Assembly: GCA_024762585.1 (NCBI GenBank)
Contig: JANTHE010000004.1
Coordinates: 1-42,864 of the forward strand
DNA from: Sulfuricurvum sp.
GTDB taxonomy: Bacteria > Campylobacterota > Campylobacteria > Campylobacterales > Sulfurimonadaceae
Direction: 5' to 3'
DNA length: 42,864 nt
Part shown: piece by piece, positions 10,300 through 19,112 of the stretch
How the letters are laid out: every line of letters starts with the position of its first letter
Numbering within the stretch: the first letter of the stretch is position 1
Notes under the pieces: generated by a model
What the model was told of the DNA's origin: nothing
The model's database searches: none
What the model saw: only the letters and a program-made list of their open reading frames with translations
Position numbers and translations under genes: made by a program

Positions 10300-11232
10300 T
10301 CAGTAGAAATGTAAGTTGCGGGAAAATTGATCAATATTGTCGCTGACAATGCGTTCCCGGTCGATGGTATAAATAATATAGCCGACGTTTCGGCTTTTCA
10401 AAAAGCCGAGGGCCTCGTCAACGGGCATGACGGATGCCGCGGTGGCGTAGGCATCCAGATCGGCGCTGCTGCCGTAAGAGAGCAGGGTGACCGAGGCGAG
10501 CCGCTGCTGAGAACGGTGTGTACGGGGGTCGATGAGGTGATTGTTCGTTTTGTCTCCGACATAACGCCGGTAGTTTCCACTGGTTGAGACGGCCAGCCCC
10601 GGACGGGGGCTGTCGAATTTGGCAATGAGGGTATCGTGCTCAAAGGGGTGGGTAATGGCGATCTCGCAGCGGTCGATACAGCGGATATCGCCGCTGAGCG
10701 CGATGCGTCCCCTTGTGACATTGTTGTCACGAAAAACGTCATTGGCCTTGTCGGCTGCGAAGCCTTTGCCCATCCCGCCGAGATCAAGATTGATTTTCCC
10801 AAAAAGCGAGGCCCTGTACCTGTCAAAGCTCAGGCCGTCAAGATTTAGATGGGCGTCGTCAAGCTCCTGTGTGGAAGGGAGCCGCGTTTGTTCACCGAAA
10901 TGAAACCTTTCATGGGTTATGGCACCGACTGCGATATTGAAATAGCCGCTGCTTTCTCGGTAATAGCGTCTGCTTAGCTGTAGAGCCTCGTAGGTGTCCG
11001 GCCCGATCGAGACATTTCTGTCATGATTGAGCCGGTAAATGTCAGCTCTGGGAGCATAACTCGATAGTGCATCTTCGACTTGTTTTATACGATTGAATGC
11101 CTTTTGCAGCACATTGGCTCTTTCAGGCATAACCGATAGAGTCACGATGGTCCCCATCATGACCTGTGAGCGCTGCAGAAGCGGTACGGCACCAAGACAG
11201 ATGGCGAACAGAAGGAAAAATAAAATGTGCAA
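10300..11232 (-). CDS. apbE: FAD:protein FMN transferase (ApbE family)
   Basis: MGTIVTLSV, INLDLGGMGKGFAADKAND, ALSGDIR, YRRYVGDKTNNHLIDPRTHRS motifs. Confidence 0.88.
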   Translation of the reverse strand: MHILFFLLFAICLGAVPLLQRSQVMMGTIVTLSVMPERANVLQKAFNRIKQVEDALSSYAPRADIYRLNHDRNVSIGPDTYEALQLSRRYYRESSGYFNIAVGAITHERFHFGEQTRLPSTQELDDAHLNLDGLSFDRYRASLFGKINLDLGGMGKGFAADKANDVFRDNNVTRGRIALSGDIRCIDRCEIAITHPFEHDTLIAKFDSPRPGLAVSTSGNYRRYVGDKTNNHLIDPRTHRSQQRLASVTLLSYGSSADLDAYATAASVMPVDEALGFLKSRNVGYIIYTIDRERIVSDNIDQFSRNLHFY

Positions 11233-11350
11233 CAGAAGCCTTCATGGCGAATATAATTCAGAGTATAGCGAAGATAGCAGAGCCAAAATTATGAAATTGA
11301 TAGGCGTTATCGATATTTAAGAATAATTATTGCATAATTCCTAATTGAAA

Positions 11351-11365
11351 TGATAATTATAATCA
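11351..11365. promoter_or_regulatory. Predicted Fur box upstream of porin
   Basis: TGATAATTATAATCA versus 7-1-7 consensus TGATAATnATTATCA: one mismatch. Confidence 0.7.
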
Positions 11366-11380
11366 GGAAGGATATTTATA

Positions 11381-12664
11381 ATGATTAAAACCCCTCTGCT
11401 TCTCATACTTATATCTGCTGCGCTTTTGGCAATAGATGCGATTGAAGTTTCAGAAGCAGGGTGGCTACATAGCAAACAGGCGGGACGCTACGGTACTGAA
11501 GAGAGTGAGCCGGAAATGGCACCCTGGCTAGATGGATTCGAAAAAGAGACCACGTTGCGAACGCTCTGGATTGACGATCATATCGGCTCGCAGGAGACGA
11601 CGTCGACGGCAGTCGGCGGGTTTGTTGGTCTGGAATCACCGCAATACTATGGATTAAGCGCCAATGCGGCGCTCTATATCTCCCAGCGGCTGTGGGGGAT
11701 CAACCCGCCGAACAATGCACTGGTCAATACGGCTCCGTATGACAATACAAGCGGATTTATCTATTTCGGCGAAGCAGCGCTTCAGTATACCTATGCGAGT
11801 GTGTTGCTTCGTGCCGGACGGCTGCGGCTACAGACCCCATTTGCAGACGAAGATGATATCCGTATGGCGCCTGACACCTTCGAAGGCGCAGCCGGGACTT
11901 TCAATACGAATGATATGACCGTACATCTGTTGGCGCTACGGCGCTGGGCCGGGTATGACAGTACCGATGATACAGGAAACCAGTCCGACTTTAAGGCGTT
12001 TGCGCAAGGCTCAAAGGGAACGGCGGCGCTCGGCATTGTTTACAGCCCGAATGAGATGAGCGAATTCAACGGTTGGGTTTATGTTGCGGACTTACTATTC
12101 GATCTTGGTTATCTCGAAGCGGCCGGGCACTATTACTTTTCACCGTCGCTGCATCTGGAGTGGGGCGTGCAGTATGCAAAGATGGCAGCGCAAGACGCTT
12201 CGGGGATAGCGGGAAGCGTGTATGGGGCAATGGCGCTGCTGCATGCCAAAAACGTCTATTTCGGCGGAGCGTACAATCGGGCAGATGTTGCTTCGGGAAG
12301 CTTCGTAACCAACGGGTTCGGGGGTGGTCCGTACTATACGTCCCTGGATGAATCGACGATTGCCGGTGTTTCCGAACTGGCTCCCGGTCATAATGTTTCG
12401 GCCTACCGCATCGGCGGCGGGGCGGATATTGCCTGGTGGCGGCACGATGAGGATGAAGGGCTGCATCTTGAAGCGGTATACGGCCGCTTCGATCTGAGTG
12501 ATACGGATATTGCAGTCAAGGAGAGTGATTTTCTGGTCGGGCTTGGATGGGATGAATCGTTTCGGCTCGATGCACTGTTTGCGAATTTCGATATCGATAA
12601 CACTCCCGATCCCGATTACAGCGATTTTCAACGTTACTGGATTCGGGTAGATTACAGCTTTTAG
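11381..12664 (+). CDS. Outer membrane porin-like beta-barrel (Campylobacterota Opr type)
   Basis: Signal peptide; alternating aromatic/polar strands; terminal RYWIRVDYSF ending in aromatic residue; AGGAAGGA upstream. Confidence 0.75.
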   Translation: MIKTPLLLILISAALLAIDAIEVSEAGWLHSKQAGRYGTEESEPEMAPWLDGFEKETTLRTLWIDDHIGSQETTSTAVGGFVGLESPQYYGLSANAALYISQRLWGINPPNNALVNTAPYDNTSGFIYFGEAALQYTYASVLLRAGRLRLQTPFADEDDIRMAPDTFEGAAGTFNTNDMTVHLLALRRWAGYDSTDDTGNQSDFKAFAQGSKGTAALGIVYSPNEMSEFNGWVYVADLLFDLGYLEAAGHYYFSPSLHLEWGVQYAKMAAQDASGIAGSVYGAMALLHAKNVYFGGAYNRADVASGSFVTNGFGGGPYYTSLDESTIAGVSELAPGHNVSAYRIGGGADIAWWRHDEDEGLHLEAVYGRFDLSDTDIAVKESDFLVGLGWDESFRLDALFANFDIDNTPDPDYSDFQRYWIRVDYSF

Positions 12665-12676
12665 CGGAAATTAATT

Positions 12677-12691
12677 TGATATTTATTATCA
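12677..12691. promoter_or_regulatory. Predicted Fur box upstream of feoA
   Basis: TGATATTTATTATCA versus TGATAATnATTATCA: one mismatch; lies between porin stop and feoA ATG. Confidence 0.7.
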
Positions 12692-12705
12692 TCAAGGATA
12701 TCTTA

Positions 12706-12954
12706 ATGCGATTGAAGAGAAAAATGCATACATTGACAGATTGCCCAAGAGGGTGCAGCGCCACAGTGGTCAAGCTTCATGCCAAAGGCCCGCTGAAACA
12801 ACGACTGGTCTCGTTTGGGATTATGAAAGGTGCGCGGGTAGAAGTGATCGGTTTTGCACCGATCAAAAGCACCGTAGAGATCAAGATTGGCCGGATGCGT
12901 CTGGCGCTGCGCAAAGAAGAAGCACAGATGATAGAGATCGATCATGATGCGTGA
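12706..12954 (+). CDS. feoA: Ferrous iron transport protein A (FeoA)
   Basis: Small SH3-like protein with KQRLVSFGIMKGARVEVIGFAPIKSTVEIKIGRMRLALRKEEAQMIEI; AAGGA 7 nt before ATG; overlaps feoB. Confidence 0.9.
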   Translation: MRLKRKMHTLTDCPRGCSATVVKLHAKGPLKQRLVSFGIMKGARVEVIGFAPIKSTVEIKIGRMRLALRKEEAQMIEIDHDA

Positions 12955-15109
12955 AACAGCTCCGGTATGTCCTGTCACTGAAAACCATATCCGTATTGCG
13001 CTGGTCGGTCAGCCAAATGTGGGTAAAAGCATGCTCATCAATGCTATCAGCAACGCTCGCCTGCATGTGGGAAATTTCAGCGGTGTGACGGTTGAAAAAT
13101 CAGAAGTTTTTTTTGATTACAACGATTTTCATTTTACCATCGTTGATCTTCCGGGGACCTATGCATTCACTGACTACTCCATTGAAGAACGGGTAACGCA
13201 TGATTTTCTTACCAACGAGGATTACGACCTGATTATCAATGTCGTTGACTCAACCAACCTCGATAAAAACCTGCAACTGACCGCAGAGCTGATGACCATG
13301 AACAAGAAAATGGTTCTGGCGCTCAATATGAGCGACGAGGCAGAGCGCGAGGGGATCGAAATAGATGCGCCGTACCTTTCGCAGCTGCTTAATATTCCGG
13401 CTGTTAAGGTTTCCGCCGCCGCACATACGGGAATAGAGAAATTGATCGAGACCGTGATCGACACCTACAATCAGCCGATGCGTGAACCCAAGCTGGTCTT
13501 TTCCGAAGCCGTCGAGGAAGAGATAGGCATTATCGAGCGTTATCTGGATGAGCATCACTTTAAAGCGGCTATTTCAAACCGCAACATTGCCATCAACCTG
13601 TTGCAAAACGAGAAGAAGACGTATCGCACTTTGCACGACCTTCCGTTGTGGACGGAACTGCAGCCGCAGCTGATCGAAGCGGACAAACATATCGAGACCC
13701 ATCACGATACCGATGACATCAAGGAGGTTTTCGCCGAAGAGTATGCCGCGTTCATCCGGGGCGTCATCGCCGGAACAGTGCATTACCGTGAGCAGGCATC
13801 GGAAAAGAAGAGCTTGACCGAGCGGGTGGATGATCTGTTGATTCATCCGGTACTGGGCATCCCCATCTTTTTGTTTTTGATGTGGGGACTGTTTCAGCTC
13901 ACCTTCGAGATCGGTAATATTCCTATGGAGTGGATCGACAGCTTTTTCGGCTGGTTCGGCGACGTAGTAGGTGCGACGATCTCCAATGAGGATATCCGCT
14001 CGCTGGTCGTAGACGGGGTGATCGCCGGTGTGGGTGCCGTAGTGCTTTTTACACCTAATATCATTATTCTTTTCATCGGTATCGCGCTGCTTGAATCCAC
14101 CGGTTATATGTCTCGTGTAGCATTTTTACTGGATGGGATATTTCATAAATTCGGACTGCACGGACAGTCGTTCATCCCGTTGGTAACAGGTTTCGGCTGT
14201 TCCATTCCCGCGTATATGTCCGCCCGGATACTGAAAAACGACAGCGATCGGCTGCTGACGCTGTTTATAATCGGGTTTATGAGCTGCGGGGCGCGTTTGC
14301 CGGTGTATGTACTATTTACCGGGGCGTTTTTTGCGCCGGGTATTGCCGGAAACGTGTTGTTCGCCATCTATATTGCCGGAGCGGTTATCGGGCTGATTGC
14401 CGCAAAAGTGCTGAAGATGACGGCATTCAGAGGAGAAGATGAGCCTTTTGTCATGGAGATGCCGAAATATCGGATGCCCTCACTCAAACTTGTGTGGCAT
14501 ACGGTGTTGACAAAAACAGTGATGTATCTCAAAAAAGCGGGTACGTTCATCGCAGGGGCTTCCATGCTGGTCTGGTTTTTGAGCAATTATCCGCATTCTG
14601 ATTCGGTAGCGTTGGAGTATGCGCCCAAGATCGAAGCCGCAGCAGAGCAGACGGAAATGGAAAAGCTCTCCGCTGAAGCAGCTGCAAAGCAGTTGGAACA
14701 GAGCTACCTTGGGCGTATCGGGAAAACCATCGAGCCGCTCTTTGAACCGATCGGACTGGATTGGAAACTGGCCGTCGCGCTGCAGGCAGGGCTGGCGGCC
14801 AAGGAGGTCGTTGTTTCTACGCTGGGTGTCCTCTACAGCGTCAGTGATGAGGCGAGCGAGACAGACAGTTCATTGGTCGGTGCCATTCGTGAACATATTC
14901 CTTTTGCATCGGCCGTTTCATTTATTGTCGTCATTATGCTCTATCTGCCCTGTCTTGCAGCATCGGTTGTCTTTACCCGCGAAGCCGGCGGTATCAAGTA
15001 TTTTTTCTACCTGCTCCTCTTTACATCGGCAACGGCTTATCTATTGGCACTGATTGCATACCGTCTGACACTGCTGATCACCGGTGCATCCGCAGTGTTG
15101 CCTCATTAA
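12944..15109 (+). CDS. feoB: Ferrous iron transport protein B (FeoB)
   Basis: G1 GQPNVGKSMLINAI, G3 DLPGTYAF, G4 NMSD, gate regions GFGCSIPAYMSARIL and FMSCGARLPVYVLFTGAFF. Confidence 0.97.
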   Translation: MMRETAPVCPVTENHIRIALVGQPNVGKSMLINAISNARLHVGNFSGVTVEKSEVFFDYNDFHFTIVDLPGTYAFTDYSIEERVTHDFLTNEDYDLIINVVDSTNLDKNLQLTAELMTMNKKMVLALNMSDEAEREGIEIDAPYLSQLLNIPAVKVSAAAHTGIEKLIETVIDTYNQPMREPKLVFSEAVEEEIGIIERYLDEHHFKAAISNRNIAINLLQNEKKTYRTLHDLPLWTELQPQLIEADKHIETHHDTDDIKEVFAEEYAAFIRGVIAGTVHYREQASEKKSLTERVDDLLIHPVLGIPIFLFLMWGLFQLTFEIGNIPMEWIDSFFGWFGDVVGATISNEDIRSLVVDGVIAGVGAVVLFTPNIIILFIGIALLESTGYMSRVAFLLDGIFHKFGLHGQSFIPLVTGFGCSIPAYMSARILKNDSDRLLTLFIIGFMSCGARLPVYVLFTGAFFAPGIAGNVLFAIYIAGAVIGLIAAKVLKMTAFRGEDEPFVMEMPKYRMPSLKLVWHTVLTKTVMYLKKAGTFIAGASMLVWFLSNYPHSDSVALEYAPKIEAAAEQTEMEKLSAEAAAKQLEQSYLGRIGKTIEPLFEPIGLDWKLAVALQAGLAAKEVVVSTLGVLYSVSDEASETDSSLVGAIREHIPFASAVSFIVVIMLYLPCLAASVVFTREAGGIKYFFYLLLFTSATAYLLALIAYRLTLLITGASAVLPH

Positions 15110-15157
15110 TAGGCCAGATACCGCAGCAGTGTTATCCAAAAGTTAACGGGAGTGGGA

Positions 15158-15163
15158 TAAAAT
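15158..15163 (+). promoter_or_regulatory. Candidate -10 box (TAAAAT) placing the transcript start at or next to the response regulator ATG
   Basis: GGGATAAAATTAAGCCCATG; 7 nt between box and ATG. Confidence 0.45.
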
Positions 15164-15170
15164 TAAGCCC

Positions 15171-15839
15171 ATGAAAAAGATATTGATGATCGAAGACGAT
15201 CTGGAATTGGCCGAGATACTCACGGAGTTTCTCGAACAGTATGATTACGAGATCGAGACGGAAGATGATCCTTTCAAGGCGCTGAGTATTCTTAAGCTCA
15301 AACCTTATGACCTTGTTATTCTTGACCTGACTCTGCCGGGCATGGACGGGTTGGAAGTCTGCGAAGCGATCCGGGAACGTCAGGATATTCCCATCATCAT
15401 CTCCTCGGCCCGCTCGGATGTGACGGACAAGGTCAATGCCCTGGAACTCGGCGCGGACGATTATCTGCCCAAACCGTATGATCCCCGTGAACTCGAAGCA
15501 CGAATCAGTTCTGTGATGCGACGTTACGCCGCCAAAACAGAGGCCAAGAATGCTCCGGAGCATCATAGTGATTTCAAGCTGGACGAAGGGGCTATGCAGA
15601 TCATGTATAAAGGAAGGGTGCTGGACCTGACCAATGCAGAGTACGGTATTTTGGCGTTCATGATCAAAAAAGAGGGAATGGTTGTTTCGCGAGAAGATAT
15701 CATCCTTAACGTCAATGCAATCAATGAGGACTCATCGAACAAAAGTATCGATGTTATGGTTGGACGTATCCGAAACAAGCTCGGAGATAAATCCCTGATA
15801 GAGTCGGTTCGGGGCATCGGATACAAGCTGGTCAAATGA
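15171..15839 (+). CDS. OmpR-family response regulator (ArsR-like of Campylobacterota)
   Basis: Receiver DDLELAE, LDLTLPGMDGLEVCE, KPYDPREL; C-terminal winged helix ending SVRGIGYKLVK. Confidence 0.92.
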   Translation: MKKILMIEDDLELAEILTEFLEQYDYEIETEDDPFKALSILKLKPYDLVILDLTLPGMDGLEVCEAIRERQDIPIIISSARSDVTDKVNALELGADDYLPKPYDPRELEARISSVMRRYAAKTEAKNAPEHHSDFKLDEGAMQIMYKGRVLDLTNAEYGILAFMIKKEGMVVSREDIILNVNAINEDSSNKSIDVMVGRIRNKLGDKSLIESVRGIGYKLVK

Positions 15840-17128
15840 GGCGCAATGCCGTACTGCTGACGATACTCTTCGCTTTCGCAATCACGCTTGTCAGTGTAAC
15901 GTTTACCTTCTGGGAATTTTATAAGAACAATCGACAGCAGTATTTCGATAATATTTTCAACAAGTATACCGTCATTGCACAGATCTATCGCGAACACATG
16001 ATTAAACACACCTCTGATGCTATTTTGGATGCGAATTTGGCGGTGTATGGTCTGACGCGAATCGATGATGTTATCGCGCTCAATGAAGTGTTTGAAAAAG
16101 CTGAAATTCTTAAGCGGGCAGGGGTGCAGGAAATAGTACGCACGATGCTCTTTTCGCCCCAGGCAATGATTGCCCGCAATCGCGTCAGCGACCTGAGGGC
16201 AACCATGCTTGCTTCTCATGGACGGATATACTTTTTTATTGAAGCGCCCGGTGAAAAGTTTTTGCTGATGGATGACAGTTTGCGTCCCTATTTTCCCACC
16301 CATCTGCTTAGCGCATATTTGACAATTGTCTTGATCATTGCAGTATCCATTATTATGATTCTTTATCGAATACGTCCGTTGCGTATTTTGACAAAACGGG
16401 CAATGCAATATGCATCGGGAAACAGAAATGTCTCCTTCCGGATGAAAGGGGAGAATGAGATCGCTATTTTGGCAAATCAGATGGAAAAGGCACGGGAAAA
16501 TATCAATATGCTGATAGAGTCAAGAGATCTGTTTTTACGCAATGTGATGCATGAACTGAAAACCCCGATTGCAAAAGGGCGTATCAGTGCTGAAATGGTG
16601 AAAGATGTTAAGCAAAAAGAGCGCTTTAAAAGTATTTTTATCAGACTGGAAAAACTGATCAATGAGTTTGCACTGATTGAGGAGTTGTCGTCTGGTTTGG
16701 GTCGAACTGAAAAGGGGGATTATAGGCTCATCGATTTACTGGATGAGGCGATTGATCAGGCGATGGTTAACCGGGAGGTTGTGCATGTGAAGGTGGGAAA
16801 TGGCATACGCATACGATGCGATTTTTCCAAAATGGCAACTGCCATAAAGAATATGATCGACAATGGGATAAAGTACTCTCCCGACAAGAGGGTGAACATC
16901 TATGTCGAGGGTGATGCAATCGTATTTGAAAACAGCGGGAAGCCATTAAACCACCCTTTGAATTATTATACCGAACCCTTTGTCAAAGAGCATTCGGCCA
17001 AAGACAGTTTTGGGTTGGGCCTGTATTTGGTAGATGCTATTTTAAAATTGCACGGTATGCAACTGGGCTATGCGTTTGAAAATGGAAAAAACAGATTTGT
17101 ATTCAATCATATCCTTCAGCACAAATAG
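15836..17128 (+). CDS. Sensor histidine kinase (ArsS-like)
   Basis: Two TMs, HAMP-like region, H-box MHELKTPIAKGRISAEMV, N-box IKNMIDNGIKYS, GLGLYLVDAI; 4-bp overlap with response regulator. Confidence 0.92.
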   Translation: MRRNAVLLTILFAFAITLVSVTFTFWEFYKNNRQQYFDNIFNKYTVIAQIYREHMIKHTSDAILDANLAVYGLTRIDDVIALNEVFEKAEILKRAGVQEIVRTMLFSPQAMIARNRVSDLRATMLASHGRIYFFIEAPGEKFLLMDDSLRPYFPTHLLSAYLTIVLIIAVSIIMILYRIRPLRILTKRAMQYASGNRNVSFRMKGENEIAILANQMEKARENINMLIESRDLFLRNVMHELKTPIAKGRISAEMVKDVKQKERFKSIFIRLEKLINEFALIEELSSGLGRTEKGDYRLIDLLDEAIDQAMVNREVVHVKVGNGIRIRCDFSKMATAIKNMIDNGIKYSPDKRVNIYVEGDAIVFENSGKPLNHPLNYYTEPFVKEHSAKDSFGLGLYLVDAILKLHGMQLGYAFENGKNRFVFNHILQHK

Positions 17129-17134
17129 AATACC

Positions 17135-17539
17135 TTAGTGCAGGTCATGAACTTTGTGCAAAGGATTGTTGTCGTACTCTCGCGTCCTCTGTATCGTTTT
17201 TTGACGCCGGTTGAATTTGAACATTTTATAAAATATAATAACTAAAGCCAGTGTGCCGACAATTTCATACCCGATTGCCCATACGGCAACCAGCATGGCA
17301 AGATCAAGTGACATAAAGCTTTCAAAATGAGCTTTGGCGACAAAAATAAATAGAAAAATCAATCCGACAACGTAAGGGATTGTCAAAAAGTAGATGAATA
17401 AAAAAAGTTTTTCATAGCCATCGGGTAATGGAAAAATGGAAGAAAAGTCAACCTCCTGCTCCCCGAATGTTTTTGGCTCTCTTTTTTGTTTGTTCTTTTT
17501 CTTTGGCAAACGAGATGCGGATGCTTTGTTTGAAAACAA
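17135..17539 (-). CDS. Hypothetical membrane protein with basic N-terminus and two to three TMs
   Basis: FLFIYFLTIPYVVGLIFLFIFVAKA and MLVAVWAIGYEIVGTLALVIIFYKMF hydrophobic segments; convergent with histidine kinase. Confidence 0.65.
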   Translation of the reverse strand: MFSNKASASRLPKKKNKQKREPKTFGEQEVDFSSIFPLPDGYEKLFLFIYFLTIPYVVGLIFLFIFVAKAHFESFMSLDLAMLVAVWAIGYEIVGTLALVIIFYKMFKFNRRQKTIQRTREYDNNPLHKVHDLH

Positions 17540-17657
17540 CTATTACTCCTCTTGTAATAAGTGCACTAAATCGCGCTTGCCTCTTCCTTGACGAACCATA
17601 TCATGCACTCTTGCAGATACCGCCTGTTACTTGAGGTGTACTTATAAACTGTGTGGG

Positions 17658-17663
17658 TATAAT
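17658..17663 (+). promoter_or_regulatory. Candidate -10 box for surE chain
   Basis: GTGTGGGTATAATCATACC, about 30 nt upstream of surE ATG. Confidence 0.5.
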
Positions 17664-17693
17664 CATACCATATTACAGCCAGGAAAAAAACTG

Positions 17694-18467
17694 ATGCAAA
17701 ACATTTTGGTTACCAATGATGATGGTTATGAGTCTGAAGGGCTTTTGGCGTTGATAGATTCGCTTCGACCCCATGGCAACGTGACGGTTGTTGCCCCTTC
17801 TAGCGAAAAATCTGCCTGTGGGCATTCGCTGACACTGTCGCATCCGCTCAGTTTTATTGGTGTAGAGGATGATTTTTACAAGCTTGATGACGGAACGCCG
17901 AGTGACTGCATCTATTTGGCGCTTCACTCCATATTTGAAGGCCGTAAACCCGACCTTGTCGTCAGCGGGATCAACAAAGGCTCCAATATGGGCGAGGATA
18001 TCACTTATTCAGGGACGGCAGCCGGGGCAATGGAAGCGGTATTACACGGAATTCCGTCTATTGCAGTATCGCAGGTGATGGATTTTGAAAAGCCCCTTCC
18101 TGACTTTTCGCTGGCGCAGCGCACAGTTTCCATGCTGGTCAAAAAGATTTTTGCTTCCGAATTTCCTTTGCCGCCCCGACAGTTTTTGAACGTTAATATT
18201 CCGCCAGAAGTCGATGATGCAGAGGTGAAAGTAACGTATGCCGGGCACCGTTTTTACGGAAACGATGCGCATCTGCATCGCAATCCGCGCGGAAAGGAGT
18301 ACTACTGGCTGGGACTGCATCCGCTTGAATTCAAGCCACGAGAGGAGCGCGGGGGGCTGTGTGATTTTGAAGCCATAGAGCATGGGTACGTCTCGGTATC
18401 TCCAATAATGTTGGATATGAGTGCGTATGCGTCTATGCATGAACTTGACAAATGGATAGAGGCGTAA
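17694..18467 (+). CDS. surE: 5'/3'-nucleotidase SurE
   Basis: MQNILVTNDDGYESEG, VVAPSSEKSACGHSLT, VSGINKGSNMGEDITYSGTAAGAMEA. Confidence 0.95.
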   Translation: MQNILVTNDDGYESEGLLALIDSLRPHGNVTVVAPSSEKSACGHSLTLSHPLSFIGVEDDFYKLDDGTPSDCIYLALHSIFEGRKPDLVVSGINKGSNMGEDITYSGTAAGAMEAVLHGIPSIAVSQVMDFEKPLPDFSLAQRTVSMLVKKIFASEFPLPPRQFLNVNIPPEVDDAEVKVTYAGHRFYGNDAHLHRNPRGKEYYWLGLHPLEFKPREERGGLCDFEAIEHGYVSVSPIMLDMSAYASMHELDKWIEA

Positions 18468-18470
18468 GCG

Positions 18471-19112
18471 ATGCGATATGAACGTTCCCGGATGCTGCTT
18501 GGCGATGATTTTGAGAAACTTCAACAGGCAAAACTGCTGCTGCTGGGTGTCGGCGGGGTTGGCAGTTTCTGTCTTGACTGTCTGATCCGCTCTGGGGTGA
18601 ATGACATTACAATCATCGATTTTGATACCTACGACGAGACGAATCAGAATCGTCAGATGTGGAGTGAACATCATATTGGGGAATCGAAAGTACATGCGCT
18701 CAAACAGCACTACCCGCAGATTGACGTTATAGAAGCAAAAATAGACGAAGCGTGGGTTTCATCTTATGATTTCGGGCCTTTTGATCTTGTACTCGACGCG
18801 ATTGACGACACGAAAGCGAAACTGGCGCTTGCGCAAAGATGTCATGAAAAACTGATTAGCGCTACAGGTTCCGCGAAACGGCTGGATCCAACAAAAATAG
18901 AGGTTGGCACCATCTGGACGACGCATGGCGACCGCTTTGCAGCCAAATTGAGATACGAATTGAAAAAGAGGAATTTTAACCGGAAATACCCGGTCGTTTT
19001 CAGCAGTGAACCGCCCAGAGTGAAGGTCAAGGGGAGTTTCATGGGGGTTACGGCAGCTTTTGGACTCACAATGTGCTCACTGGCCGTACGCCGTCTTATA
19101 GGATCGAAATAA
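18471..19112 (+). CDS. tcdA: ThiF/E1-like protein, TcdA (tRNA threonylcarbamoyladenosine dehydratase) family
   Basis: RMLLGDDFEKLQQAKLLLLGVGGVGSFCLDCLIRSGVNDITIIDFDTYDETNQNRQ; SATGSAKRLDPTKIEVGTIWTTHGDRFAAKLR. Confidence 0.85.
   Translation: MRYERSRMLLGDDFEKLQQAKLLLLGVGGVGSFCLDCLIRSGVNDITIIDFDTYDETNQNRQMWSEHHIGESKVHALKQHYPQIDVIEAKIDEAWVSSYDFGPFDLVLDAIDDTKAKLALAQRCHEKLISATGSAKRLDPTKIEVGTIWTTHGDRFAAKLRYELKKRNFNRKYPVVFSSEPPRVKVKGSFMGVTAAFGLTMCSLAVRRLIGSK

Noticed and set aside
15563-16408. 281-aa minus-strand ORF across the response regulator/kinase junction
   Set aside because: Opposite to two well-supported two-component genes
17540-17657. Possible small RNA between the membrane protein and surE
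   Set aside because: No convincing stem structure or terminator; simplest reading is a promoter region
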